Assembly: GCA_034336665.1 (NCBI GenBank)
Contig: JAPFBE010000013.1
Location: 21,741,056 to 21,805,055, forward strand
Direction of reading: 5' to 3'
Length of the DNA: 64,000 bases
DNA from: Luscinia megarhynchos
Lineage: Eukaryota; Chordata; Aves; Passeriformes; Turdidae
Made by a program: the position numbers and the translations under genes. This document shows, one piece after another, positions 1 through 12,950 of the stretch; the first letter of the stretch is position 1; each line of letters begins with the position of its first letter. Under the pieces are notes generated by a model. It saw only the letters and a list, made by a program, of their open reading frames with translations, had not been told where the DNA came from and made no database searches.

Positions 1-1910
1 GAAGTGACAGAGTCTCCAGAACTAGTCTTTTACATGGTTTCATCTTTCCTGAATAGACATTGGTGGATTAATGCCACCAAATTTTAGACATTGAAAAGTT
101 TGCTGTGTAAATCTAAATTAGTCATTTACATTCCTCTTGTAGTCCAAAGTAAAGGGACTTCTTGGGGATGATCTATCACATTATCTCAAGGCAGACAGCA
201 GAAAGAGTAAGATGCCACCTTCTCACAGCAGACTACAGATGAGGGCCAGATGACTAGTTTAGATTTGTGTTACTAGCACTCTGATGTCTAAGATTAAGTG
301 TGATGAATCTCAGCTGCAGTGCACCAGTTCTGCTTGCAAGACTGTGTCCATATGGACGATGCTACACCTTCAGAGAGTCACACTTAAAATACTAAGTGAC
401 AGATGTTTATCTTTGGACTTGGGTTTTAGTCCTGTCTCTGATAGGGCTCCTGTGCAATTTATTCTGCAGAACCCTGGATTTGTTAAGAAGAGATAAACCC
501 TTTTATGACCTTGAATGGCAAAGTCTATACTACCAATGTGGTTTGTTCATTTTTTACTCCAGAGAGCAAGCCACAGTCTCTTATTTTTGCGCCAGTCTTT
601 GGACAACTATGGATACAACCATGAGATCACCCTCAGGCTCTTTCCCAGAATGAACAAGTACATCCCCTCTCAGAGCAGGAGCAGGCACAGCTGATACGGA
701 CAGCAGACTCCAGACATGCAGATGATGCCAAGTTCAGCTTCCTCAACCTGTGAAAGTCCTCCAAAACCAACCCCACAGACCCTGGGCTTTCAAATCCCTC
801 CATATGTTCTTGTGCCATGGAACACACACTCTGGCATCATGTTATAAAGGTACCAGTCTGCCAGACTGTGTCCCAGCCCTTGCTTTATTTTAGGCACTTC
901 TAACCAGAAAATATAACAAACTAAGCAGCCAAAAAAGACACATGTCAGAGGGCCACAGGGTCACCACAGGGCACACGGAGGAGACCAGCCCTCCCCACTG
1001 GTCCCCAACGTAGTGGGGACATGTTCTATCCATTCCAAAAGGTGCTATCAATTAGAATAAAAATGAGCCAGTCTATGCTATCTAGCTTGGAGTCCAGGGC
1101 TTTCCCTGATACTATCCACACAGGATGTACAGGCAAAACCAAGATGTCTACCTGAATTATGAAGGTGGTCCACAGGCTTTACACAGCTATAAATATTCTC
1201 CTGGAAACTAAACATGCCATGAATTATGTTAAATATATTCACAATAGTTAAAAACAGAGTAGGAGAAGCAGTCAGTACCACCCTGCTAAAACTCCCTTCA
1301 AACAGCATCATGAGGGGTGATATCCCTATGAACTTTGGTTCTTAACCTCATTTCGTAGGTCAACAAGTGGATTAATCTTTCAGGTAAAATTGTGAATTGA
1401 GAGCTCTATGCAGTCATAATCCCTAAACTCAGAGCTGGATTTGTATAGTCAAGGTCATAAGGCTTCTACCTTGCACAGTCTGTTCTGTAGCTATTTGGAG
1501 AGATTTATTGTACTTATTCCCAAAGACCTTTTTTGTATCTTTTTTTTGCATTCAAAACAGGAACATACCAAAAAGTCACATTCCCATCAGTCTAACAAGG
1601 GGACAATCATTTTGAAGAGACTCTCCAGAATACAGCTGCTGCTGCAGCACCTGCGTGAGGGCCATGTGGAATTGAGGCTTAGGATCTTGCTTCTTGGCTC
1701 CTCTCCTTGCAAAAGGCTCCTTAGTCTTTTACTTTGCCTGTCTACACTTAACACATTAATGACATACTTGCTGTACACCAAAGCTGAGAGCTGATCCTCC
1801 CAGTTAACAGAATCTGAGGAGATGTCCCAGTCACCAACTGACTCAGAGTACAGTTTACAGTACTCTAGCCCTAACACAGAATATCTTCTGGTGATATAGC
1901 TCTGGTCTCC
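1..1910. other. Intronic sequence, nothing recognised
   Basis: Unique-looking intronic DNA. Two overlapping open frames on opposite strands (1441-1794 plus, 1587-1919 minus) resemble no known protein and the second runs into the LTR. I see no repeat or regulatory signal I can support. Confidence 0.6.
1905..1910. repeat. Target-site duplication, left copy
   Basis: gtctcc abuts the LTR start and pairs with gtctct at 2282-2287. Five of six bases agree; one substitution since insertion is expected for an old element. Confidence 0.55.
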
Positions 1911-2281
1911 TGTGGACACTGCTGAAGGCCTGGGTAAAACTGTCAGGCCTTTTTCTCAAGTTCTAAGTATTTTTCTCAGGCCATGAAACTTTCTCAGCTC
2001 CAGCCAGGATTTTTCCCATGCTAGAGCCTTTTCCTTTACTGTAAACACAAGAGAAAGAATCATAACAGAGATAAACACCTGCAAGGTCCCTGTGAAAGCC
2101 AGGGAGAAGAGGTGTCTCTTTCTGTGACCAATGATCTGTTTGTATTTTGTTTTGTATGAACTGCCTTATTTAAGGCAATGGCTTCTTTTAATAAATTGCT
2201 CTTTATTGCTCTTTCCTGCACCAAGCAAGAGAGTGTCTTGAGCTGTTTTTTCGCCGCTCCGTAATTCTTTTCAAGGCAACA
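1911..2281 (+). mobile_element. Solo LTR of an endogenous retrovirus (class II type)
   Basis: A 371-bp element begins tgtggaca and ends ggcaaca, giving the TGT...ACA ends of a retroviral LTR. It is flanked by gtctcc (1905-1910) and gtctct (2282-2287), a 6-bp target duplication with one mismatch. Six bases is typical of ERVK/alpharetrovirus-like integrases. Inside are a CCAAT box (2128-2132), a TATA-like core in tgccttatttaaggca (2161-2177) and AATAAA at 2190-2195. These give a plausible U3-R-U5 order on the plus strand, antisense to LSAMP. No gag, pol or env remains nearby, so this is a solo LTR left by recombination. The subfamily name cannot be given without a repeat library. Confidence 0.75.
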
Positions 2282-2287
2282 GTCTCT
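2282..2287. repeat. Target-site duplication, right copy
   Basis: gtctct directly follows the LTR end and pairs with gtctcc at 1905-1910. Confidence 0.55.
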
Positions 2288-5200
2288 TTCCTGGGAATTT
2301 TCCCAAAGCAGCAGGCAGTGCTACCAATCTCTCTTATGACCAAGCCAATCATGGCCAGATGCCCCAGGTCCACCACATCACCTGCACCCCACGCAGAGCT
2401 GAGTGTCCACATGCCCAAACAGAGTGAAAACAAGCTCACAGGTCCTGCAGCCTGAATGTCTCACAGCTCGAGGGCACCTCATGGTGAGATGCCATTAGGG
2501 TCAAATCCTTGCACCACGACAGTCCTTTCTCCACACATTCAAAGGGAATGTCTCCTTACCTTATTAAAGACAATAGGCTTTTCTTATACTGCTAATAGAG
2601 AAGACACAGAAAGGAATAAAGAAGATAATAAATAGGCTGCCAGAGGCCCAATTTACGCACCCCAAAATTAATGAATCATTCCAATTAAATTATTTGCCCT
2701 AAATTAAAACTTATCACCAAAATCCAATTCTCATTTCATTAAAGAGAACCTCCCTAGCTATCTTTTTTTTTTCTCCACAGATTTTTTTTAAAGGTAACCT
2801 TCATGGAATGGGGGAGAAAATGCAGTTGTAGTCTACTTTTCTATTTGAGGAGCACTAAAAGTTTTATTTTTGAAGAACTCCTCCTCATTTTTATATGTAT
2901 CCACATAATAAAGACATTCCTAGTAGGTTTTATGAAAGACTATTGATGCCCAAGATCATCAAATCAAATAGTCAATGTAAGGGAAATCTGATACATGAAT
3001 ATGAAGGGAAATTCAAAAGCAGCATTGCTGATGCCTCCACAGCCTCTGACTTTTGATATGAGAATTGAGAAAGCTCATAACCCTTATTTGGGGATTTCCA
3101 AAGACCTTTTCAGGAAAAGGAGGACAGACAAAATTATGGCACTCCCAATGCATTTTTGAGAAACAATGGGATCTTTCAGACTTTGACACACCACTAGGAC
3201 TTCTCAAGCAGGGCTTGGTTCCTGCTACCAGGGCTCTGCTCACCGATAGCCTGAGCTGTGACAGGTAAAGACCCAGAACTGCCAGCAAGAGTGGCCACGT
3301 GCTTGTGCACCCTCAGACTGCTAGCACCAACCTTTGTTCCCTTCCCAGGAAGCTTTTTCCTATTTTCTGCTGGAGAGTAACACCTTTTAAACCTAATATT
3401 TGTGGGTTTTTTTAAAAAATACATTTTCAAAAGCTGTGGTTGGGTTTTGAGAAAGTGCTCTCTTTCTGAATAATCTGTAAATGGAAGCCATATGCCTCAG
3501 TATCTGTTTCCTTTTTGTCTATTTTGTTGTATGCACATTTGGTGAGTTATTTTTCCCCTCTAACTATCACATCTTGGGCTTTGTTAAATGAAACTGCTAT
3601 TCTGTTATTTTGTTGGTGTTTTTCTTATTCCCAAGCAGCCAACTACTGACATTTTAGCAGCTATACAGGAAATGTGATATTAAGTAATTATTTTCTCAGA
3701 GCATTTCTTCACTTTCTGGTGAGTAAGAAGCTGGTTCTGGGGTAGCAATTTCAATGTTTCTTAAGATAAAAACAAGAGCTGGAGATGTTAAAAAACCATC
3801 AAAATCCAAACCCTGAAAACCTATTACCTAATACGATTTATCATTCATTGCTTTTGTGGAAAGCAGAGAGAGGCATATGCTACAAGGCATAGCCTGCATA
3901 CACACCAAAGGACAGACTGCAGATCCATGCAGGAGTGATGAGGGCCAGAACTGGAGAGAGACAAATGGGAGGAGAACACAGCAAACGTGGTCAGCTGGGC
4001 TCAAGCTGCACTATGCAGACACAAGGATGTGCTAAAAGGCATAGCACAGAGACCGTGCCCACTTGCTTTTGCCCACTCTAATTTTAGAAACAGCATCTTC
4101 TTATTGCCTTCCCTGAACTGACAATTTCTTTATTTCCATAATTAATTAATATTAAAGGATAAAATTGAAAGCTTTTAAGGTATGAAAGAAATATGCTTCT
4201 TTCTATAAGTCTTGATGTTGTTTTTGAACTGCTGGCTCAATTTAGGTTTATTTTACAATCTGTTTCTAGCCAATTCCAATTTCAAATGAAATCTTGGCTC
4301 CAATGGAGCAAAATTCTCTTTAATTTCAGTGGAATCAAGATTTTGATCCAGGTTCTCATCCACTAACAAACAGCTATGATGACTGTAGATGATAAAACAG
4401 CAGCCAAAACCAAAGAACATGAGCTGATGGGCCCCAGGAATCTGGAATTTCATCCCATGTGGAGTTTTGAGCATGGCAAATTTGCAGCATTGACTCAACT
4501 GGAACTGATGAAATAAGAAAAACAGGCAAAAGGAACACATTGTTCCATGAATGCTGGAATTGCAAGTCCTGGGTTACCACAGTTTTGTGTCTCGGGTCCT
4601 GTTGCCCCCTACCTTCAGACCACTTGACTGGCTTTAGTCAAGGGGGCATCTATGGACAGTAAAGCTACAGAAAATGTTGATCTGGGTCAGAGGAATGTGG
4701 AATATGAATAACCTTAGCTATCACCAACATTGCAAGTAAAGAGACAAACTGACCCTAAAGTTTCTAATGGAGACTAGCTATATATATTTTCTCATTATTT
4801 TGTGTTAGAAATCCAAAGCTTCAGATCAGATATTTTTGACATTAAAAAAAAAAAACCAACAGATTTTTCCTAATTTTCAAGTTACTAAGCAGTTACAGGC
4901 CTGCCATGTAAAATGAATAACATATTTATTCCTGATTATACCAACAGTTCTTTTCTGCAAAGAAATCTCAAGAGGATGTAGCAAAAAAAAATTTCACTGA
5001 CTACTGAGAAGATACTGGAAATCATGAAGGGTACAGGCAATGGGAATCTATCTTAGGATATCCAAGGGGACATATCTTCTTGTGGGGGCCAATTGGGCCA
5101 AATTTCAAGGCTCAAAACAAGTCAATGCAACTATTGTGCTACCACAGCCTATTTTTTAAGCAGTGGGAGCAGGAACACACTTGGCTTTAAAATGTATTGA

Positions 5201-7104
5201 TATGTTAGCAGTCTTGCAGCTAATGGTTATTTGTGCTCTCTCAAGCAGACTTGGTGGTGGGACTAAGTTCTTGCCGTGTTAGGAGCTGAGAGAAACATAT
5301 TGTCCCTATTCCCCTGTCTTACAGCCCAAGCTAAGACTTGGGATTGCAGACTGAGACCACCAGACTGAGAAATAACAAGGCAAAGATTTTTAAAGCACTG
5401 GTGTGAATCTAAAATCAGCTAATCAGACAAAAACACACAATATCAGCTGATACCACTGTGAAGAGTCTACTTAAGCTAAGCTGATTTATATCACTAAGGA
5501 CTTGGATTATCACATCAAGATCCTTCCTCCCAGCCACAGGAAAGTATTCCATGTATTTTGTGCTATACTTCTTTCTCCAAAATGAGTAAGCATTTTTTTA
5601 AGTAGTCTGTTTTTGTTTCCTGACTGCACCTGCAAAGCAAGCACCAAAATATTTCCAGAAAAACCTCCAGATTTATGCACTAAGAAGTGCTAAGCTCCAA
5701 CCAATATAACAGAGCCAAAGAGTAAGCTGCATCGTATCATTCCAACCGTGCCTGAAGATAGGGAAACAGAAGTTAGGAGGCATCAGGACACCATGGGGAT
5801 GAAATAAAAATACTAAATGGGGAGTGAAAGGAAATTCCTTGGTAACTTACTAAACACCAGGTGCCTTTTCCTGCATTTTGTGATTTTGCCAAAACAAAGT
5901 ATCACAGAAAACCTAGAAAAATTGCCACCAATACTATTGTGTGGCTAACTTGCTGGAATTATTTTTCTGGTAGAAATGTATGGTCCATGGTAATAGAAAA
6001 AGAAGTGCAGCAAGATCTAACATGCTACAGTTGCCCATGACTAGTCCTTGCTCTCTCAGCTTATTTCCCCACCAAACTGCTGTCACTCCCTTCCAAGTGT
6101 ACTGAACTTCTCTCTTCCAGTCTCCCTAATAACCTGAATTTATCTCTTCCCTTCAATTTTTTTTTTCTTCTCCCCCACCATTCCCAGTAAAATGATCTTC
6201 CTTCCTTCCTCCCAGAAAATTCATATTCCCATTTATCTCATTATTCTTTGCAGCAGCATGCCAAATACACTGACATTTTCCCATTGGTGTTATGTCCCGA
6301 AAAAGACAAAGAGGTCTGTGCTTGCTCTTACCTACTGCACCTCCCCTGGAATGAAAAACGCTACAGTGTTAGTGCTCAGAAAGATCCCTCCAGTTTCTGG
6401 GCTCTGTGCCACAAAGCAGGGAAGCCAACATTTCTCAGAGAACAGCACCTGACTCCAACATCCTTGCTGTCTAGCTAGCAAAGGAAAAATAGCTTCAGCT
6501 CTGCTTCCAGCGCTGGCCAAAGATGTGGGAATGCCACAAGAAGGTGGGATCCCACCACAGACCTGCTGAGCTCAAGACCAGCCCAGCTCCAGTCTCTCAG
6601 CAACCCACCACAAGCAGTGACAGCCACCAACGCAGCATTCTGGCAGGAATAAGCACCAGTGAGGATTGGCAGAAGGAGGTGTAGAAGGGCTAAAAGGATG
6701 CATGCTCCAAAAGGACTGCTCAGATGGGGGCTCCTCCCTAAAGCCAGGGGACAGACACTGACATTTCCACTGGTTAATCTGTCTGATGAATTTTGAATGG
6801 ATACCTAAGGATGAACTGGACTGTGCCTGAGAAAAGTCTTGTCTCCTCACTTATGACAAAGGGAGTCCAAGACACCCACAGCAATAGTAACATCTACATT
6901 TGGTCAGAAGAACCTCATTCTGTATCAGGTGCCAGGCTAGTGACCACCAGCAATTACCTCCACTTGATATCTGACTTCAGATACTAGAAAATATACTCTT
7001 GTGCCTTGCATCAGTTCTGCTTAGTAATCTTTCTTACAATCCCAAAGCCCAAAGCATCACCTTTCCCTATTGCTGCCCTCAGAAATGAGGGCAAGGGCTG
7101 GGTG
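2288..7104. other. Intronic sequence, no gene seen
   Basis: AT-rich unique intron. It holds short A or T runs (near 2764, 4845 and 4983) and a short pyrimidine-rich patch near 6110-6180. Open frames at 3013-3430 and 4253-4580 (minus) and 6192-6850 overlap one another on both strands and resemble no protein I know. Confidence 0.6.
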
Positions 7105-7243
7105 GATCACAGAACCACAGAGTTGCTCAGGTTTGAAAGCCCTCTGAGATCATAGAGTTACACCAGCACTGCCAAGTCCGCCATTAAACCATGTCCCAAA
7201 GTGCCACATCTACACATCTATCAAATCCCTCCAGGGATAGCAG
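7105..7243 (-). mobile_element. CR1 LINE fragment (3' end)
   Basis: The plus strand reads ggatcacagaaccacagag, then a degraded run with gccaagtccgccattaaacc, atgtcccaaagtgccac and tctacacatctatcaaatcc before ccagggatag. This is the reverse complement of the 3' untranslated end of an avian CR1 retrotransposon, so the element lies on the minus strand with its tail at 7105. It is 5'-truncated, as most CR1 copies are. It matches the same part of the copy at 43951-44400. Confidence 0.75.
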
Positions 7244-8589
7244 ACAACACCCTCCCACATCAGCCCTAGACCCAGCTCTAACCAAGGGCCTTGCTGAGAG
7301 AGCAGTTTATGTGGGGAAGCCAGACTGGCCTCAGCTGCCTGTCTGGGTAAAGGATCTCTCTTGCTGTACCAGTCACCAGCACAAAGTCTAATTTCAGGAG
7401 AGTGGACTGAGAGGGTGCACAGCTAATCTACTCATAGAGTTAATAATAAACTCTCTATGGTTAAATACCAGGAACAACAAATACATCTTTATATCATGTT
7501 GAAACAATGACCAGTGAGTATGAATCGTTGCAAGCAAGGAGCATTACAAAGGCAATTCATAATGGAGAAAGGCTACACTCTGTACTTCTTTTCACACACT
7601 AATGCCTATCAGTTAGAAAGTAAACTGTAGGATTTGGCCTTAACTGCTATGCACTTGACTTTGGTTTATGGTTAGGGCTGGCCAGTAAACAAGCACTCCT
7701 CTTTGTAAACATTTGCTGCTGACATTTCCAAACTTTTGTTTGGTCAAAATGATGAAGCCCTTAATATTTTTTTTTCATGAAATAAATATTAGACCAAGGC
7801 AGAGCCCACAATATTTACAGTCAATAACTGGGAATCACAAGAAATACTATTGAGTCCACAGGAATCCCAAGCTATGAGTGAAAATGTTAATGTGAAGCTC
7901 TTCATATCTCAGCTGAGTATGTTTAGGTTGTAGATGGGCTGTGGTAATGCTAATGTGGTAATGCTTTTGCCCTCATAATTTTGACCAGAAAAAGCACATC
8001 AGACCTCTAAAATCTTCTGGATTAAATTTTAATCAAATTCAAAAACACTAGAATGTTTTTGTTTCACTGAACAGTTACAACTACCTCCATCCAAAATGAT
8101 GCCTATATGTAAAGGCCCTTGACAGCAACCATTTGCTTCCTCCTAGTAGAGTTACTCCTCCAGATTGACTTGGATAGGACTAGGTCTTTATGGCAGAAAT
8201 TTTTAAACCCCATGCATGCCAAGATCTTTGTGCCTTTATGCCTGTCATCCTGATGAGACAACCAAGGACCACAGGAATTTTTCCACTGTTATCTAATGCC
8301 TCAGAAGGGCTTGAGGATATAGTGCTAAAAGAACAAGAACCCAAGGTAACGCTGAGAAAGGTGCAGCCACTGTGTCCCTGTTATAACTTAATTCTCCTGG
8401 AACAAGTCACTCAACATACTAGAACAAATGATTAAACATCCCATTTATAAGCACTGAGAGGATAATAGTGGAATAAAGGAAAAAAAAAAGCAATTACTTT
8501 TGGCAAACACGTATCATGCCACCCCAGCCTCATTTCCCTTTTTTTGTAGGATAGCTGGCATAACAGATAATGCAGAAGCAGTATGTGTG
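7244..8589. other. Intronic sequence, nothing recognised
   Basis: No repeat or gene recognised. The 81-codon frame at 8190-8435 has no recognisable similarity. Confidence 0.6.
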
Positions 8590-9060
8590 ATTATATGATA
8601 TATCTTGACTTCAGAAGATCTGACAGTCTTCAACAAGCTAAGAGAATACAGCGGATGTTAAATCTCCATCAGGGTGCTTCAAAGAGCTGCAATCAACAGA
8701 TCGTTCTCTACCAGGGATGGAGGGTTTAGTGGGCTGCTGCCACAGTCTGCTTTTGTGTCCTGATCTCTTCAATACTTTAATTAACACCTTCATGATGGAA
8801 CAGAAACAAGGCACCTGACTTTTGTCGATGACTCTAAGATGGGGGCAGTTGCAAGTGCTTTAGAGCCCAAGATCATAAGTAAACTGAAATAGTCTCCATG
8901 GAGAGAGCAACCAGATGGCATCCAATGACAGCGAGCACAAAGCAGTATTCTCAAGAAGAGAGGAAAAACAATTAATGTTCAGATACAAAAGTGAAGAATG
9001 AGCTGCAGACCAGTAAGAGAGGAATAGAAAGACAGAAAGACTAAATAAGTGAAAGCAGTG
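8590..9060 (+). mobile_element. Ancient CR1-like LINE fragment (reverse transcriptase remnant)
   Basis: Conceptual plus-strand translation near 8600 gives IYLDFRRSDS, like the V/IYLDFxKAFD reverse transcriptase motif. About 200 bp later it gives LTFVDDSKMGAVASALE, like the FADDTKLGG motif that follows it in CR1 ORF2. The FADD-type catalytic box survives as FVDD. Frames shift between these pieces and there are stops, so it is a decayed fossil. Ends are approximate. Motif reading is direct; family assignment is inference. Confidence 0.45.
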
Positions 9061-12000
9061 AGGTACTCATATGAAAAAGATAAATCTCATTTCATTTTGG
9101 GGTTAGGTAAGTGAAGTGTGATATGCAAAACATGGCTGGTACTTGTATCTGCATGACTGAATCCTAAACTGGAACTCTTGGTTTTGGACAGTACATTTAA
9201 GGAAAACATGTAGACAAATCAAACAGTAGTGAAATATATATGCCACAAGGGTTGAAAAAATACAACCTCTGTAAAGCAGTGAGCCTGTTAAGCTGCACTA
9301 GAGATCTCTGAGACACAGGAATTAAGGGGTTTCAGGCAGATATAAGTAGTTTTGAGGAAGAGGAGAAATAACCACTATGTGTCTTGGAAGAACCAGAAAT
9401 AATTGGCAGCAAAATCAATTTGGATCATATGTTAATAAAAGCTTCCGAAATGCAAGGAAAGTGAAATAATGGACATGCACCAGCTATGCAGGCACAGGAC
9501 ATCTTCAAAAAATAGATATATGGGGCAGCCACTGTAGAGCTGATCTTGTCTCATTGCATGGGGAAGGACCAGACCATCTCTTCAGGGCCTTTCAAATGTT
9601 TACTCTTTTGATCAGACAGCAGAAATAAATGGGGGAGTAAATAGAAAGCTTTGCAACTAGCCATTGTACCCAAATTGAAGCAGCACAAAATGCTTTGAGT
9701 GAGGTGGTGGCTCAGAGCAGTCTCTTGGTGCGTTCACCCCAGTGGAGAGAGCACCTGGTAACAACTGAGCTGTCAAGGACAGCCACCCCCAGTCCAGTGG
9801 ACTAAAGGCAGTGCTGCCCAACTGGATCAGAAAGATGGAAGAGATGCCCACAGCTGTACTAATGAATCTTCTGGCAGCCTACATTCTACTAGCAGAGATG
9901 GCTTTATGTTTCAATTGCTGGAAAGAGTTATGAGGACAAATTTTTCTGCTTTTAGCTGAAGTTCTGATTTTTTTTCTAAAGTGTCATTTCATTACGCCCC
10001 TTTTATACCTCTGCAATGTGCCCAGTTGAAAGGGATCTTCTCCATGGATCTGCACACTTGAGAGGGGAAAGGAGCAGACCAAGTAGGCTGTTTTTGCAGA
10101 TTGGTGCTGGCTGACAAAGTAAAACTTGTTCTTCCCATGAAAATCCTGAAGGAAGGACTTGGGCACATTCATTAGAGAGGTGATGTCCCTTTTTCTGTGA
10201 TATACTTTTGCAGCTCTGACCAGCAGAGCTCACCCCAGGGAAAGCTGATTTTCTCAAGGCTGAAAAGGACTTGGTCCTAGAATGCAACTCCATTAGACTG
10301 CAGAGATCTAAACACAGCAAACACTCAGGATACAGTGAACCTGCCTGCTTCAGCTGTCATTGTGGACATGGAGTGGTCTCCAGTTTTAAGGGCTCCAACA
10401 GCCCTCTGGGATCTGCCTACCCACTTATTAGTCTCTGATATAGCTATTCCATTTGTGCCTAAGGGTAATAGAAGTTGTGTTCTCACAGGGGCTAGACAGA
10501 TGAGGGAGTGGAACTGGGAGAGATTAAGGATTTGTCTTTGGTAGTGGGATGCAGAAAAATCTGTGACAACACTGATTGAGCAGAATAGAAAGCCTGGACA
10601 TGGCCCTAAAGCAGCCCATTGTCTCCAGGGCAGGAGCAGCTGTCATTGCAGTATCTCTCACTGGCAAATCCAGGCATCAACTACGTGCACAAAACTAGCA
10701 ATGTCTCTGATCCTGGTTTGTTTTTGTTTCCCTGAGCTTGTTCAAAGGAGACCACTGACCATCATTCCAGAAATTCTCCTCCCAGATTACCAGGCAAACT
10801 GGTTGACCACTCTGTCATTTAATATTTCAGGACCTTTATTTTCTTTTATTTATTTATTTTTACATTTGAGATGCCCAGAGCTTCAAATAGCCTATGTTTT
10901 GAAATGCATGAACACAAAAACAAGAGAAGTAAATAAACTACATAAAATAAATAAAACTAGATAGTTTAGCGTGACTCAATATCCAAACTCCTTTAATTTG
11001 TACTAGTAGCAGACTATTTTTCAGGCAGACAACCTGCAAGTCTTAGAAAAACAGCAATCAATATAAGAAAATAATGCTCTGATACTACAAGGATTATTTT
11101 CTAACACACATTATTTTGTACTGAATTAGTTTTATTAGTTAAGATTATTTTTAAAACATGTTTAAAATAAGACTAGCTCTTCCAAATTGTAAAGGATTTA
11201 CTATTTATATTTTCGTTCACTTTTTTTTTTTACCAGATTAAATTTAGTTTTAGAAATATTAAAGCTATGAGTTTCACCTAATTACAGGATTATACAGTAA
11301 GCACAATATCACAATGGGTCTTTTATGAAATCTGTGGCAGGTATTAGAACAAAGATTACCCACAGATGCCTTCTTTACAGGCATCTAGAGTTTAGGAGTG
11401 TCAAAACCTACATTTTCTCATTCTCAGAAAGGTGGCAGTAGTTCAGAGACAGATACCCACATATTTAAGTGAAAGCTAAGCTCGAAAACTCAATTTTGCT
11501 GCTTAGGCCCATACCTAATAGGCAAAAATAAAATTAATAATACATATGCATGGCTCTAGAATTCATTTGTCCCTATATTTTTCTTGACAGGTAAATGGAA
11601 ATTGTGTGCTGTTAGATTTCACCAGCAACAAACCACCTACAGAGGGCTGGCTCTGCTCTGCTGCAGCGAGCAGCAAGGCAGGGTACAGCTCCAGGGCTGG
11701 GGATGCATTTCACACAGCAAGCACTCAGCCAAGCTGGGAGAGCTGCTTTCTGTGCAGGCGTGGGCAGCTCTTTGTGCTGCTGGGGGAGGATTCTGGGCAA
11801 GAAAACCAACCAGGAGCCTTCTGGCCCATGACACCTGTGTGTAAAGCATCACCTCTGATGGCATGTCCAGACTTCCTCACCTTGCAGATAATTACTTGGG
11901 ATGCTACTTAGCCCCTCAGTTTGCCAAGTAGCACCAGCAAGAGGAAAATCCTTTCCTGCATGCATTTATAATCAGAGTGATTCAAAAACTTGCTGGGGGA

Positions 12001-12944
12001 AATCAAATCAGCAGCCTTGTGGGTTACTAGACAAATCAGGAGAAATAACAAATTCCTGCTTGAAGAATGATATAGAAGCTGAACATATCTGCAATATGTA
12101 TCAAACACATTCATACATATCTATCACCTAAGCTGCTCTGTAAATATTTTAGATAAATAGGCAGATTGACAAAATGGCATGAAAATTAAAAGCAAAACTA
12201 AACAAAACTGGATAAACTCACTTGTTTGGTGTTCTGGTCTGGACAGGATGGAACAAAAAGAAAATTTACCAATAATTGGTGAACTCTTTAATTTGTTTAC
12301 TTTCTGTTATGCCAAATGCAGGCAGACAGATATGCTGGTTTGCCAAGTTTCCTGTTCCTTATAAAACACACAGGAGAAGGGCAGCTAAAAGAGGAGAGGG
12401 CAACCTCAGGTACCAGATTTCACACATACCTAGTGATGCTGCACCCTGCAAACCAATGACCCAGCATGGAAAAACTCACAGGAAAATTAATTCCTTAGCC
12501 TGGCAAGGAGTTGACTATGGAAGGCCAAAAAACACAGCACAGCAGCTTGTTGACACAAGAAAAAAGAAAGGAAACTTGAGGAAGGAGGAGGTGAAGAAAC
12601 CAGAGGGCTCTCTGGGAAGAGATGAGGCACAATGTTCTGAAAGGTGTCATTATAAACAAATGCTTTCCCATCAGTGCCAAACAACCAGAGCCAGGAGCCA
12701 GGTTTGCATTATATTAGAATATGTCTTGGCATCACTGGTGTCCCCTGCTCTGTCACCACTTTTAAAACGATGAACTGACAGCAGAGTAAAACTATGTTTC
12801 ACCACAGTGGAAGGGAAGAGTCCAGCTGGCTCCTGTGCAAACATAAGGGACACACAGGCTACTAACCCTGGAATTTCTCCTATAAAAATATAGCTCCCCC
12901 CACTCACTGTGTCTCCATGTCCTTGCTCTCCCATCAGGCATGTT
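9061..12944. other. Intronic sequence up to the LSAMP exon, no gene seen
   Basis: AT-rich unique intron. T-rich stretches lie at 10840-10862 and 11219-11232 and a purine-rich stretch at 12540-12600. The 165-codon frame at 12276-12773 (plus) overlaps minus-strand frames and shows no recognisable domain; it is antisense to the LSAMP intron and looks like chance. Confidence 0.6.
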
Positions 12945-12950
12945 GCTTAC
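12945..12950 (-). other. 5' splice site of the LSAMP exon (donor gtaagc)
   Basis: The exon ends CAAG and the intron begins GTAAGC on the minus strand, close to the vertebrate donor consensus. The last exon base is the first base of the next codon (phase 1), which fits Gln-Val-Pro-Pro at this boundary in LSAMP. If the donor were skipped, translation would stop after five more residues (GKQHA). Confidence 0.9.

Larger units (their letters stand above)
1..12950 (-). other. LSAMP: LSAMP intron downstream of the Ig1 exon (partial)
   Basis: This is the 5' part of the intron that follows the Ig1 exon in transcription; it runs off the left edge. I searched the minus-strand open frames for the Ig2 exon (expected to begin with the VPPKIS-type sequence) and did not find it. 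The intron contains one solo LTR and two CR1 fragments, listed separately. The rest is AT-rich unique sequence with no gene I can support. Confidence 0.88.
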
